Positions 1 to 6,054 of a DNA stretch of 10,429 nt are shown here, piece after piece. The position numbers were made by a program, and so were the translations under genes. The DNA comes from Ruminococcus flavefaciens. Lineage in GTDB: Bacteria; Bacillota; Clostridia; Oscillospirales; Ruminococcaceae. How positions within the stretch are numbered: position 1 is the first letter of the stretch; the number at the start of each line of letters is the position of its first letter. The stretch is from positions 294 to 10,722 of the forward strand of contig DEBW01000145.1 in assembly GCA_002348905.1 (NCBI GenBank). The letters run 5' to 3'. The notes beneath the pieces were generated by a model that saw only the letters and a list, made by a program, of their open reading frames with translations, did not search any database and was not told the origin of the DNA.

Positions 1-19
1 CATTACCAGAGCACCTCCT
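1..19 (-). promoter_or_regulatory. RBS and start codon of the next gene (probably pyrD), overlapping the pyrK stop
   Basis: Read on the minus strand, bases 5-1 are TAATG, so the TAA stop of pyrK shares one base with an ATG. A near-perfect Shine-Dalgarno sequence, AGGAGGTG (19-12), lies 8 bases before that ATG, inside the pyrK coding sequence. This arrangement indicates translational coupling to a following gene. In Firmicutes pyrK and pyrD are adjacent and encode the two subunits of dihydroorotate dehydrogenase B, so pyrD is the likely identity. Only its start codon is in the window, so the identity is inferred. Confidence 0.6.
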
Positions 20-773
20 CAGCCTTGAACACAGGGCCGTCCTTACATACATGAGCAAAATATTCTTCATCATTGCGTACAGTACGGCAGGCACATCCGA
101 GACAAGCTCCGATACCGCAAGCCATACGTTCTTCAAGTGATATTTCGCAGTAAATGTTCTTTTCCTTGCATATTGCAGCTATACCTTTGAGCATAGGCAT
201 AGGACCACAGGCATAAACTGCGTCTATACCGCCCTGTTCTGCAAGCTCAGTGAAAGGCTGTGTAACAAAGCCGTGTATACCGGCTGAACCGTCGTCGGTG
301 CAAAGGATAGTTTCAGCTCCGGCTGACTTGAAATCGTCCTGGAGTATTGCAGCTGCTGAATTGCGGAAACCGCTTATAGCTACTGCCTTTTCGCCATATA
401 TCTTCGCAAGCGGCAGCATAGGAGGAGTTCCGATACCTCCGCCGATGAGAACGACTTTTTTGAAGCTTTCGTTTACAGTGAAGCCGTGTCCGAGAGGAGC
501 AAGCATATCAATGAGGTCGCCTTCATTGAGCTTTGCTATCTCAGCGGTACCCTCGCCTCTTATCTCGAAAACTATGCGGAGAGTACCTTTCTCCTTGTCA
601 ATGCCGCAGATAGATATAGGTCTGCGGAGTGTAAAGCCGTTGGCTCTTATATGTACGAACTGTCCCGGAGCAGCCGCTTCAGCGACCTCCGGACAGGCTA
701 TCGTGAAACTGTATATCTCACGGGCTATAGCCTTTTTTTCTTTTATGATATATTGACCTTGTGTGTATTTCAT
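3..773 (-). CDS. pyrK: Dihydroorotate dehydrogenase B, electron-transfer subunit PyrK
   Basis: The protein has 256 residues, the usual PyrK length. PyrK carries FAD and a [2Fe-2S] cluster and passes electrons from the FMN subunit PyrD to NAD+ during oxidation of dihydroorotate to orotate in pyrimidine synthesis; it is cytoplasmic. The sequence shows the ferredoxin-reductase fold: a flavin-binding RRPIS motif (residues 50-54), a dinucleotide-binding GGGIGTPP motif (111-118), and a C-terminal CGIGACLGC cluster motif with Cys219, Cys224, Cys227 and Cys243 as the expected four ligands, followed by the typical KDGPVF. The ATG at 773 is chosen because AAAGGAG (785-779) precedes it at good distance and because it is where PyrK similarity begins. 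A longer reading frame to 917 would run into the upstream gene. The gene follows the leucine-rich-repeat gene by 13 bases and is presumably co-transcribed with it. Confidence 0.96.
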   Translation of the reverse strand: MKYTQGQYIIKEKKAIAREIYSFTIACPEVAEAAAPGQFVHIRANGFTLRRPISICGIDKEKGTLRIVFEIRGEGTAEIAKLNEGDLIDMLAPLGHGFTVNESFKKVVLIGGGIGTPPMLPLAKIYGEKAVAISGFRNSAAAILQDDFKSAGAETILCTDDGSAGIHGFVTQPFTELAEQGGIDAVYACGPMPMLKGIAAICKEKNIYCEISLEERMACGIGACLGCACRTVRNDEEYFAHVCKDGPVFKAEEVLW

Positions 774-786
774 AATTGCTCCTTTA

Positions 787-1563
787 TCAATATTCCTTTT
801 TCTGACCGCAGCTCTTGCACTTGTTGAACATACCGAACTTACCGCCGCAGTTAGTACAGAGTCCCTGTGAGCGCAGGTAAGTGAACAGGGATTTATGGCG
901 GAAGACCTCTGCCGCATTAAAGGTCTGCTGTTTCAGGAAGATACGTCCTACGCCGTTGCCCTTGCCGTTTTTCTTTACCCAGAAAGACGGGTTTGTATAT
1001 TCATTTTCAGGTTCCCATGTAGTATTGCTGCTCTCGAAAACGATTTCTTCGAGTCCGCAGCACATAGCGTTATACATTATCTGCTCAACGCTTGCAGGGA
1101 TAGTAATAGTTTTGAGAGAATCGCATCCGTTGAAAGTCTTGTAATTGATCTTCTGCAAGCCGGAAGGAAGATGGACTGTTGAAAGAGAGGTACAGTTCTC
1201 GAAAGCCGAATCGGCGATCTCAGTAACAGTATCAGGGATGATGACAGTTCTTACCTCTTTGTTGTCCTTGAAAGCGCCGGATGCAATTTTTGTTATATTC
1301 TCCGGTATCTCTACATCTTCCGAGTTGCCTTCATACTTATAAAGTACATCTCCTTCTCGTCTGAAAACAGAACCGACGAGCCTCGGAGCAGGCTTTTCTT
1401 TCACTACAGGCTTAGGGTTAAGGACTTCATCCATAATAATTTTGTGACCGCAGTGACCGCAATACCATGTTTCCATGTCCTTGTCAGCCATAAGAAGAGC
1501 TTTACACGCCGGACAAACGACCTGTGTAAAGTCCTTAATGTCAATATAATCCTTGAATTTCAT
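787..1563 (-). CDS. Cytoplasmic BspA-type leucine-rich-repeat protein flanked by two zinc ribbons
   Basis: This 258-residue protein has no signal peptide or membrane segment. An N-terminal zinc ribbon is formed by CPAC (Cys17, Cys20) and CGHC (Cys35, Cys38). Residues about 84-176 hold four leucine-rich repeats of the BspA/LRR_5 type with an exact 23-residue period: the I/L-P pair recurs at 86, 109, 132 and 155, with AF or TF at 97, 120 and 143. A second zinc ribbon closes the protein: CTNC (Cys236, Cys239) and CKSC (Cys249, Cys252). BspA repeats are usually found on secreted proteins; with zinc ribbons and no export signal this one should act inside the cell, probably in protein or nucleic-acid binding, but no specific function can be assigned. 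The start is supported by AGGAGGTC (1574-1567) just upstream. It is the first gene of the operon and precedes pyrK; a link to pyrimidine synthesis is only contextual. Confidence 0.85.
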   Translation of the reverse strand: MKFKDYIDIKDFTQVVCPACKALLMADKDMETWYCGHCGHKIIMDEVLNPKPVVKEKPAPRLVGSVFRREGDVLYKYEGNSEDVEIPENITKIASGAFKDNKEVRTVIIPDTVTEIADSAFENCTSLSTVHLPSGLQKINYKTFNGCDSLKTITIPASVEQIMYNAMCCGLEEIVFESSNTTWEPENEYTNPSFWVKKNGKGNGVGRIFLKQQTFNAAEVFRHKSLFTYLRSQGLCTNCGGKFGMFNKCKSCGQKKEY

Positions 1564-1622
1564 TGCGACCTCCTGAAAAATAGTAAAAAACGTATTGCTT
1601 TATAGGCAAAAAGCCAGTGTCA

Positions 1623-1646
1623 GCTATAATATGATAATATTATAGC
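1623..1646. repeat. Inverted repeat over the -10 box (10-base arms, 4-base spacer)
   Basis: The arms GCTATAATAT (1623-1632) and ATATTATAGC (1637-1646) are perfect reverse complements separated by GATA. The repeat covers the -10 box of the minus-strand promoter and the expected transcription start, a typical place for an operator. The arms are almost entirely A and T, and a TATAAT box facing each way would produce much of the symmetry, so a regulatory role is uncertain. Confidence 0.4.
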
Positions 1647-1667
1647 ACACTTCTTAACCAAATGCAA
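1639..1667 (-). promoter_or_regulatory. Sigma-A type promoter (extended -10) of the LRR-pyrK operon
   Basis: On the minus strand a TATAAT box (1644-1639) is preceded by TGC, making a TGn extended -10. At 17 bases upstream is TTGCAT (1667-1662), a weak -35 with 3 of 6 consensus matches. Transcription would start near 1632, giving a leader of about 70 bases before the ATG at 1563. No other convincing promoter lies between this operon and the upstream clostripain gene, which has its own terminator. Confidence 0.6.
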
Positions 1668-1732
1668 TATCTGACAAAAAGAATTATCAAAAAGTTTACG
1701 GATTCTATATTTTGTACAAATAAATTATTATT

Positions 1733-1768
1733 AAAAAAATATGGGAACGACGTAATATCATTCCCATA
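1733..1768 (-). terminator. Intrinsic terminator of the clostripain-family gene
   Basis: Minus-strand RNA forms an 8-base-pair stem, TATGGGAA (1768-1761) with TTCCCATA (1747-1740), around a 13-base loop, followed directly by seven T residues (1739-1733). It begins about 8 bases after the TAA stop at 1776, as expected for a rho-independent terminator. It separates this gene from the LRR-pyrK operon downstream. Confidence 0.88.
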
Positions 1769-1775
1769 AACTGTA

Positions 1776-4145
1776 TTATTTTATAATAGGTTCAGACCAG
1801 TATTCCTGATTGTAGATATCAGTAAAACGGTACATCAGTCTTACTTCTCCGTCGCCTACATTTGTATTGCTTATCTTCATGTCTTTTGAATATGTCAGCG
1901 TATCGCCGAGATAGTAGCTGTCGCTGTATTCGCCGTCGTAGCTGTAATAATCGCATATAAAGTCGATCTTGTCACCGTCGTTGAGCTCGGTAAGGTTCTT
2001 TGGGACGGTATCAGTCTCACCGTTTACATATTCAGTTGAAGCTCCGGCGATATAGCCGTCGGGATCTTCGCTGTCAAATATAAGTATGAGCTCTACTCTT
2101 TCGCCGTTGAGATATGCCGGTACATAGCCTGTTATAGTATAATCATTGCCGTTTTGTACAGTATCGGTATGGTAATAAGCTACGGTATGACCGTCTATAG
2201 CAAGCCAGTTCTTTGAAGTGTCTGCAATGAGGTTATCCTCAGCATCAAAAGAAAAAACGTTATCAAGTCCGAGGTCAATGTAGCCTTCGCCGTCATCATA
2301 GAACATATTAAGGTCAAGCTTATGTACCAGTTTCTGCTGAGCTTCCGGAAGTTTCATCTTGTATTCATTGCCGGTATGCTGCCATACAAGATTATTCACA
2401 TCGAAATATGTTACAGAAAGGTAGTCGGCTGCATCGTCAGTAGAAATACTTGTCTCGTTCATGTAAGCGGTATTGTTCCTGTCAAGACCATCAACTTTCA
2501 CTGAACGTCCGCTGAGGAACGAACCAAGAAGTGAACCTATAACATCAACATTGCCGGATGAACCGGTAGAACCGCAGCCCTCAAGGCTGAAAAGTGAACC
2601 AAGCGGAGAACCTGTACCGCCGGAAGCTATCTGACCGCTTGTTTCAAGCTTTGCAAACTGTCGGATACACTTTGAATATGAGTCGCTCATGCCTATAACA
2701 GAATATGTGGAGCAGGCACTGTCAACGAAAGAGGTACGCTTGTACGGGAAATATATTGATACTCCGTGAGCATTGCTCATATTTTTAGAAGTACGATTAT
2801 ACTTTACAGCGCTTTTTATAGCGGTCGAAAGTTCCTTTCCTTCCTGATTTGACATATTTTCAGCAAAGTCAACGAGGTCTATCTGATCTATCTTTGACTT
2901 CTGAGCAAACTCTCTTGAACCGTATCTTGCATCGGAAACCGTCTGATACTGCTTATCTATTATAAGCTTGCTCACGCTCTCAGCAAATTTATTGAGCTTA
3001 GACGCAACTGTATTTGAGAATTCAGCAAGGTCAATAACTGAAAGAGTAGTTTTCTGCCCACGGCATTTCACTGCACAGGCTGAAACAAAATCATCAACGA
3101 TATTTCTGCCTATCTCTACAGTCGGCATGGAAGTATCACTTCCAAGTTTGGTCAGCCAGTCAGTATAGTACCAGCCGATACCCGGCTCAGTTTCTTCGGA
3201 AGCAATAAGATAATCTGCGTAATCGTTCAGCATGAGCGCAGTTTCAGCAGTAGCCATAAGGCAGGCATCAAAGCCCACGAAATCAAATTTTACACCGCCG
3301 TTTTTGAGTGCCTTGCTGATCTCTGCAAGATCCATAGAGTCATTGCCTTTTTTCTCATCAAATCCGTAACCGCTTACAGAACCGCCACCGTGATCCCAAA
3401 GGATAAGCTCGTTACGGTTTGCAGGGAAGTTCTCAGAACAGTACTTTATAAATCCTGACAGATTATTCGGATCTGTCATCGGCTTGTTACCATTGTCGGC
3501 AACAAGCTGTTTAAGTCTGCCGTCTTTTACCTGATATATCTGATTTACTGAATTGCTGATACCATTTGTTGCCCATTTTTTACAGCCGCCGGTATACACT
3601 ATTACATTAACGTTGTCACCGTACTTTGCCGAAGCTATCTCAGCCAGGTCTGACGAAGCCATTCCGTGCTTTGATTCAAGGTCAGTTCCACACATATATA
3701 TCATCAATGTGACTTTGTCCTTGCCGTTGCCGAGTATATTTGTATACTTTTCTCTTGAACCCTCTGCGACCAGCTGGTCAGCTTCAACTGCATCATCTGC
3801 AAAGAAATCATCTGTACCCATATCTTCATTCAGTGAAGAATAGCCTGACGGAACATTGCACTGGCTTCCTGTCAGCAAAGTACCTACAAGGTCACCAACA
3901 CTGTCTGAACCGCTGTCAACTCCGCCAAAAAGCTTCGGAAGCACAAAAAGAGATAAAAGAAGTGCAAGCAGACCTCCTCCGCCTCCGGCTGCTGCACGTT
4001 TCATATTTCTGCCCGAAGGCTTTGAACCTGTTTTTCCAGTACCGACAGGCCCTGTACTCAGTCCGCTGCCACGTTTGTTTGCGCCAGTACCGCCGGAAGT
4101 GACGTTTTTCCGGCGGGAAGCTGGTTTATTATGATTAGTGTCCAT
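1776..4145 (-). CDS. Membrane-anchored clostripain-family (peptidase C11) cysteine protease
   Basis: The 789-residue protein starts with a basic, Gly/Ser/Lys-rich tail (1-55), then a hydrophobic segment (about 56-73) without a clear signal-peptidase site. This predicts an N-in, C-out anchor with an external catalytic domain. The C11 domain runs from the beta-strand KVTLMIYMCGTDLE (144-157) to about 490. It has the catalytic His in WDHGGG (His252) and the nucleophile in DACLMA (Cys295), with Asp293 two residues before it as in the family. C11 enzymes are caspase-clan cysteine peptidases that commonly cut after Arg or Lys; specificity here is inferred. A Gly/Ser-rich linker (about 507-550) leads to a C-terminal region of about 240 residues, rich in Asp, Tyr and Gly, that I cannot assign. 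The ATG at 4145 is preferred over one 30 bases upstream because AGGAGGTC (4157-4150) precedes it. It is a single-gene unit, divergent from the SDR gene. Confidence 0.88.
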   Translation of the reverse strand: MDTNHNKPASRRKNVTSGGTGANKRGSGLSTGPVGTGKTGSKPSGRNMKRAAAGGGGGLLALLLSLFVLPKLFGGVDSGSDSVGDLVGTLLTGSQCNVPSGYSSLNEDMGTDDFFADDAVEADQLVAEGSREKYTNILGNGKDKVTLMIYMCGTDLESKHGMASSDLAEIASAKYGDNVNVIVYTGGCKKWATNGISNSVNQIYQVKDGRLKQLVADNGNKPMTDPNNLSGFIKYCSENFPANRNELILWDHGGGSVSGYGFDEKKGNDSMDLAEISKALKNGGVKFDFVGFDACLMATAETALMLNDYADYLIASEETEPGIGWYYTDWLTKLGSDTSMPTVEIGRNIVDDFVSACAVKCRGQKTTLSVIDLAEFSNTVASKLNKFAESVSKLIIDKQYQTVSDARYGSREFAQKSKIDQIDLVDFAENMSNQEGKELSTAIKSAVKYNRTSKNMSNAHGVSIYFPYKRTSFVDSACSTYSVIGMSDSYSKCIRQFAKLETSGQIASGGTGSPLGSLFSLEGCGSTGSSGNVDVIGSLLGSFLSGRSVKVDGLDRNNTAYMNETSISTDDAADYLSVTYFDVNNLVWQHTGNEYKMKLPEAQQKLVHKLDLNMFYDDGEGYIDLGLDNVFSFDAEDNLIADTSKNWLAIDGHTVAYYHTDTVQNGNDYTITGYVPAYLNGERVELILIFDSEDPDGYIAGASTEYVNGETDTVPKNLTELNDGDKIDFICDYYSYDGEYSDSYYLGDTLTYSKDMKISNTNVGDGEVRLMYRFTDIYNQEYWSEPIIK

Positions 4146-4237
4146 TTTTGACCTCCTGTAAATAACTGTGGGCAATATCGCTCCTCTAAATGATATATAG
4201 CTATAATAAGCAGAAAAACATATATTTTACGAATTAC

Positions 4238-4266
4238 ATTATACATGATACATTCATATTTGTCAA
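4238..4266 (-). promoter_or_regulatory. Perfect consensus sigma-A promoter of the clostripain-family gene
   Basis: On the minus strand TTGACA (4266-4261) and TATAAT (4243-4238) are separated by exactly 17 bases, the full consensus. The start would be near 4231, giving a leader of about 85 bases to the ATG at 4145. Such a promoter predicts strong basal transcription unless it is repressed. No clear operator palindrome overlaps it. Confidence 0.85.
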
Positions 4267-4301
4267 GGACGGCAGATTTTCTGAAATATTATCAAAATAC
4301 A

Positions 4302-4330
4302 TTGATTTGCCGGTTGTTTTATGTTATAAT
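4302..4330 (+). promoter_or_regulatory. Sigma-A promoter with extended -10 for the SDR gene
   Basis: TTGATT (4302-4307, 4 of 6 consensus matches) and TATAAT (4325-4330) have 17-base spacing, and TGT directly before the -10 makes an extended -10. Transcription would begin near 4337. This puts the ATG at 4333 outside the transcript and supports the ATG at 4363 as the true start. It is back to back with the clostripain promoter, with 35 bases between the two -35 boxes. Confidence 0.75.
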
Positions 4331-4362
4331 GTATGTATCTTTATATCCAAGGAGGAATACTT

Positions 4363-5106
4363 ATGGTAAATGTCAATGGAAGATGGGCTCTTATCACCGG
4401 AGCAAGCCGTGGTTTAGGCTATCTTTCAGCAAAATTCATGGCTGCACAGGGCTGTAATCTCATTCTTCACAGCCGTGATGCCAAACACTGTGACAAAATA
4501 CTCGGCGAGGTCAGGGAAATGGGCATTGAAGCCTATACAGTTTCTGCTGAGCTTTCCGATCCCGATTCTATCCAGAAAATGCTTGAAACTATTGACGCAA
4601 AAGGCACAAAAGTTGACATAATCATTAACAATGCCGGACTCCAGATAGCTTACAGAGTAGATTACCTTGATACTCCTGTATCTGACTATGACATAAGTTT
4701 CAGAATAAACACCATAGCTCCTATGCTTATATGCTATCATTTCCTTCCTAAAATGCAGGAAAACGGCTTCGGCAGAATTGTAAATGTTACCAGCGGTATT
4801 GACCTCGAACCGGAGCAGGCTGGTTATTCAGCTGCAAAAGCTGCTCTCAACAAGGTAACGCACGACCTCGGCTCAAAATATAACGGAACGGATGTTATAC
4901 TCAGCCTCAGTGATCCAGGCTGGTGCAGGACTGACCTCGGCGGTCCTAAAGCTCCTAACAGTCCGGAAAGCGCTCTCCCAGGCATACTTATTGGTGCATT
5001 CGTAGATGACAGAAAATCAGGCAGACTTTTCTCTGCACAGGAATTTGCCGGACTTACTCTTGAAGAAGCTGTTGTCAAAGCTCAGATGCAGGACAGCGAT
5101 TATTAA
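4363..5106 (+). CDS. Short-chain dehydrogenase/reductase (SDR family)
   Basis: At 247 residues this is the normal size of a classical SDR, a soluble NAD(P)-dependent oxidoreductase with a Rossmann fold. Visible motifs are the cofactor loop TGASRGLG (12-19), NNAG (89-92), the active-site Asn116, Ser144, and YSAAK with Tyr155 and Lys159 as the catalytic pair, then the DPGWCRTDLGG segment after beta-6. Arg16 and Arg38 suggest a preference for NADP(H), which is inference. The substrate cannot be told from sequence: the family includes 3-oxoacyl-ACP reductases, sugar and steroid dehydrogenases. The start at 4363 has AAGGAGGA (4349-4356) six bases upstream. The gene stands alone between its own promoter and terminator, so the neighbours give no clue to the pathway. 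Confidence 0.9.
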   Translation: MVNVNGRWALITGASRGLGYLSAKFMAAQGCNLILHSRDAKHCDKILGEVREMGIEAYTVSAELSDPDSIQKMLETIDAKGTKVDIIINNAGLQIAYRVDYLDTPVSDYDISFRINTIAPMLICYHFLPKMQENGFGRIVNVTSGIDLEPEQAGYSAAKAALNKVTHDLGSKYNGTDVILSLSDPGWCRTDLGGPKAPNSPESALPGILIGAFVDDRKSGRLFSAQEFAGLTLEEAVVKAQMQDSDY

Positions 5107-5125
5107 TATCTCATATATATTTTTC

Positions 5126-5153
5126 AAGGACGCTCATGCGTCCTTTTATTTTT
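5126..5153 (+). terminator. Intrinsic terminator after the SDR gene
   Basis: AAGGACGC (5126-5133) pairs perfectly with GCGTCCTT (5138-5145) around a TCAT tetraloop, and is followed by a T-rich run (TTTTATTTTT, 5144-5153). It lies 20 bases after the SDR stop and separates that gene from the next unit on the same strand. Confidence 0.92.
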
Positions 5154-5192
5154 ATCATTTCAATTAACTAATTAACAGATATTATTCATAAT

Positions 5193-5236
5193 TTGCATAA
5201 AAATTAGTATATTTGTTTAATAATGATGTGTATAAT
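5193..5236 (+). promoter_or_regulatory. Candidate promoter region of the deaminase-GGDEF unit
   Basis: This AT-rich stretch contains a TATAAT (5231-5236) without a good -35 at the right distance. It also holds an alternative pair TTGCAT (5193-5198) and TTTAAT (5216-5221) with 17-base spacing. A promoter is expected here because the SDR terminator lies just upstream, but I cannot decide between the two. Either would leave a leader of about 135-155 bases before the ATG at 5380. Confidence 0.4.
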
Positions 5237-5248
5237 ATTATATAAAGA

Positions 5249-5365
5249 ACACTTATTTTATCAAGTAATATTTCATGATATTTTAAGTGTAATTTGCTTG
5301 TAGCTGTAATAAAAGATTTTTGTCTTATAAGGGATTATTACAGCTTCAGGCTATTTTAAGAATAG
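5249..5365 (+). promoter_or_regulatory. Structured 5' leader with three inverted repeats
   Basis: Three inverted repeats follow each other in the untranslated leader. The first is ACACTTA (5249-5255) with TAAGTGT (5284-5290). The second is AGCTGTAATAA (5302-5312) with TTATTACAGCT (5335-5345), a perfect 11-base-pair stem. The third is CTATT (5351-5355) with AATAG (5361-5365), whose right arm touches the ribosome binding site GAGGTG (5365-5370). None is followed by a T-run, so they are not terminators. The layout resembles a cis-acting RNA that could control translation initiation. I do not recognise a known riboswitch class. Confidence 0.45.
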
Positions 5366-5379
5366 AGGTGAAGGCAAAC

Positions 5380-6027
5380 ATGAACACGAATGATACTATC
5401 AATGCAGCCATTTCCGTCGCAGCAAGGATCATGGAATCAAATTCATTCGTCACTGCCGAAGACACTGTCTGTGCGCTGAGAACACGGTACGGCAATATCT
5501 TCACCGGTTCAAGCTGTTCAGGCAGAAACGCTCCTGGTGTTATGGGCGGACACGCTGAGATCGAAGCTGTTCAGGCTATGCTTGCATCAAGAGAAACCAT
5601 TGTTGATGAACTGGTACTTATAAGTATCCAGTCTGGCATACAGATACTTCCTTGCAATAACTGTGCAGGATATATCATGTCACTTCATCAGGAAAATGCA
5701 AATTGCAGAGTTCTTATGCCGGACAGGGCAATTCGGCTTATTGATGTCGGCAGATTTGCATTCGGCGGTGTAATACCCGATCCTACGGCTTTTCAGGGTA
5801 ACGGAAACTTTATGTACAACGGAGGGATGCCTTCCGGAAATGAGTACAGAGCTCCGCAGCCGTATTTTGACAATAATAATACAGCATCAATTGATACCGG
5901 TCACGCAAGCGGCGACCTTCTGAAAAACAGAGTCAGTGACCTTTTAAAAGTCACCGATGATGACGACGAAGAGGAAGAACAGAAAAAATCAAAGCCTGCT
6001 AAGAAAAAACTCTTCGGATTATTCTGA
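5380..6027 (+). CDS. Cytidine-deaminase-superfold protein with acidic/basic C-terminal tail
   Basis: The 215-residue protein carries the zinc signature of the cytidine deaminase superfamily: GHAEIEA (His58 as ligand, Glu60 as the proton-shuttling acid) and PCNNC (Cys92 and Cys95 as ligands). The first 145 residues or so match that fold in length. It is not a typical Cdd: the second motif is PCNNCAGYI rather than PCGxCRQ, so the substrate (free nucleoside, nucleotide or something else) is open. After the domain comes a linker rich in Asn, Gly and Pro (about 150-180). Then follow a run of four Asp and four Glu (193-200), a Lys-rich stretch (202-210) and a terminal LFGLF. No signal peptide or TM is seen. 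The ATG at 5380 is preceded by GAGGTG at suitable spacing; an in-frame TTG at 5320 is not. The Cache-GGDEF gene follows 27 bases later, probably in the same transcript. Confidence 0.78.
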   Translation: MNTNDTINAAISVAARIMESNSFVTAEDTVCALRTRYGNIFTGSSCSGRNAPGVMGGHAEIEAVQAMLASRETIVDELVLISIQSGIQILPCNNCAGYIMSLHQENANCRVLMPDRAIRLIDVGRFAFGGVIPDPTAFQGNGNFMYNGGMPSGNEYRAPQPYFDNNNTASIDTGHASGDLLKNRVSDLLKVTDDDDEEEEQKKSKPAKKKLFGLF

Positions 6028-6054
6028 TATCAAACTTGAAAGGATGTAATACAG

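Noticed and set aside
774..917. Longer start for pyrK, 48 codons upstream of the chosen ATG
   Set aside because: It would overlap the upstream LRR gene by over 100 bases, the extra residues do not resemble PyrK, and a good ribosome binding site sits just before the ATG at 773.
4146..4175. Start of the clostripain-family protein 10 codons upstream of 4145
   Set aside because: The extra codons run through the AGGAGGTC ribosome binding site that serves the ATG at 4145.
4333..4362. ATG at 4333 as start of the SDR
   Set aside because: It lies a few bases before the predicted transcription start and its codons cover the ribosome binding site of the ATG at 4363. SDR similarity begins only after 4363.
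5320..5379. TTG start for the deaminase-fold protein
   Set aside because: It would place the inverted repeat and the GAGGTG site inside coding sequence; the ATG at 5380 has the better ribosome binding site and a natural N-terminus.
5249..5379. A c-di-GMP riboswitch before the GGDEF-containing unit
   Set aside because: The string GGCAAAC occurs just before the start codon, but the conserved tetraloop, receptor and paired helices of GEMM-type riboswitches are not present.
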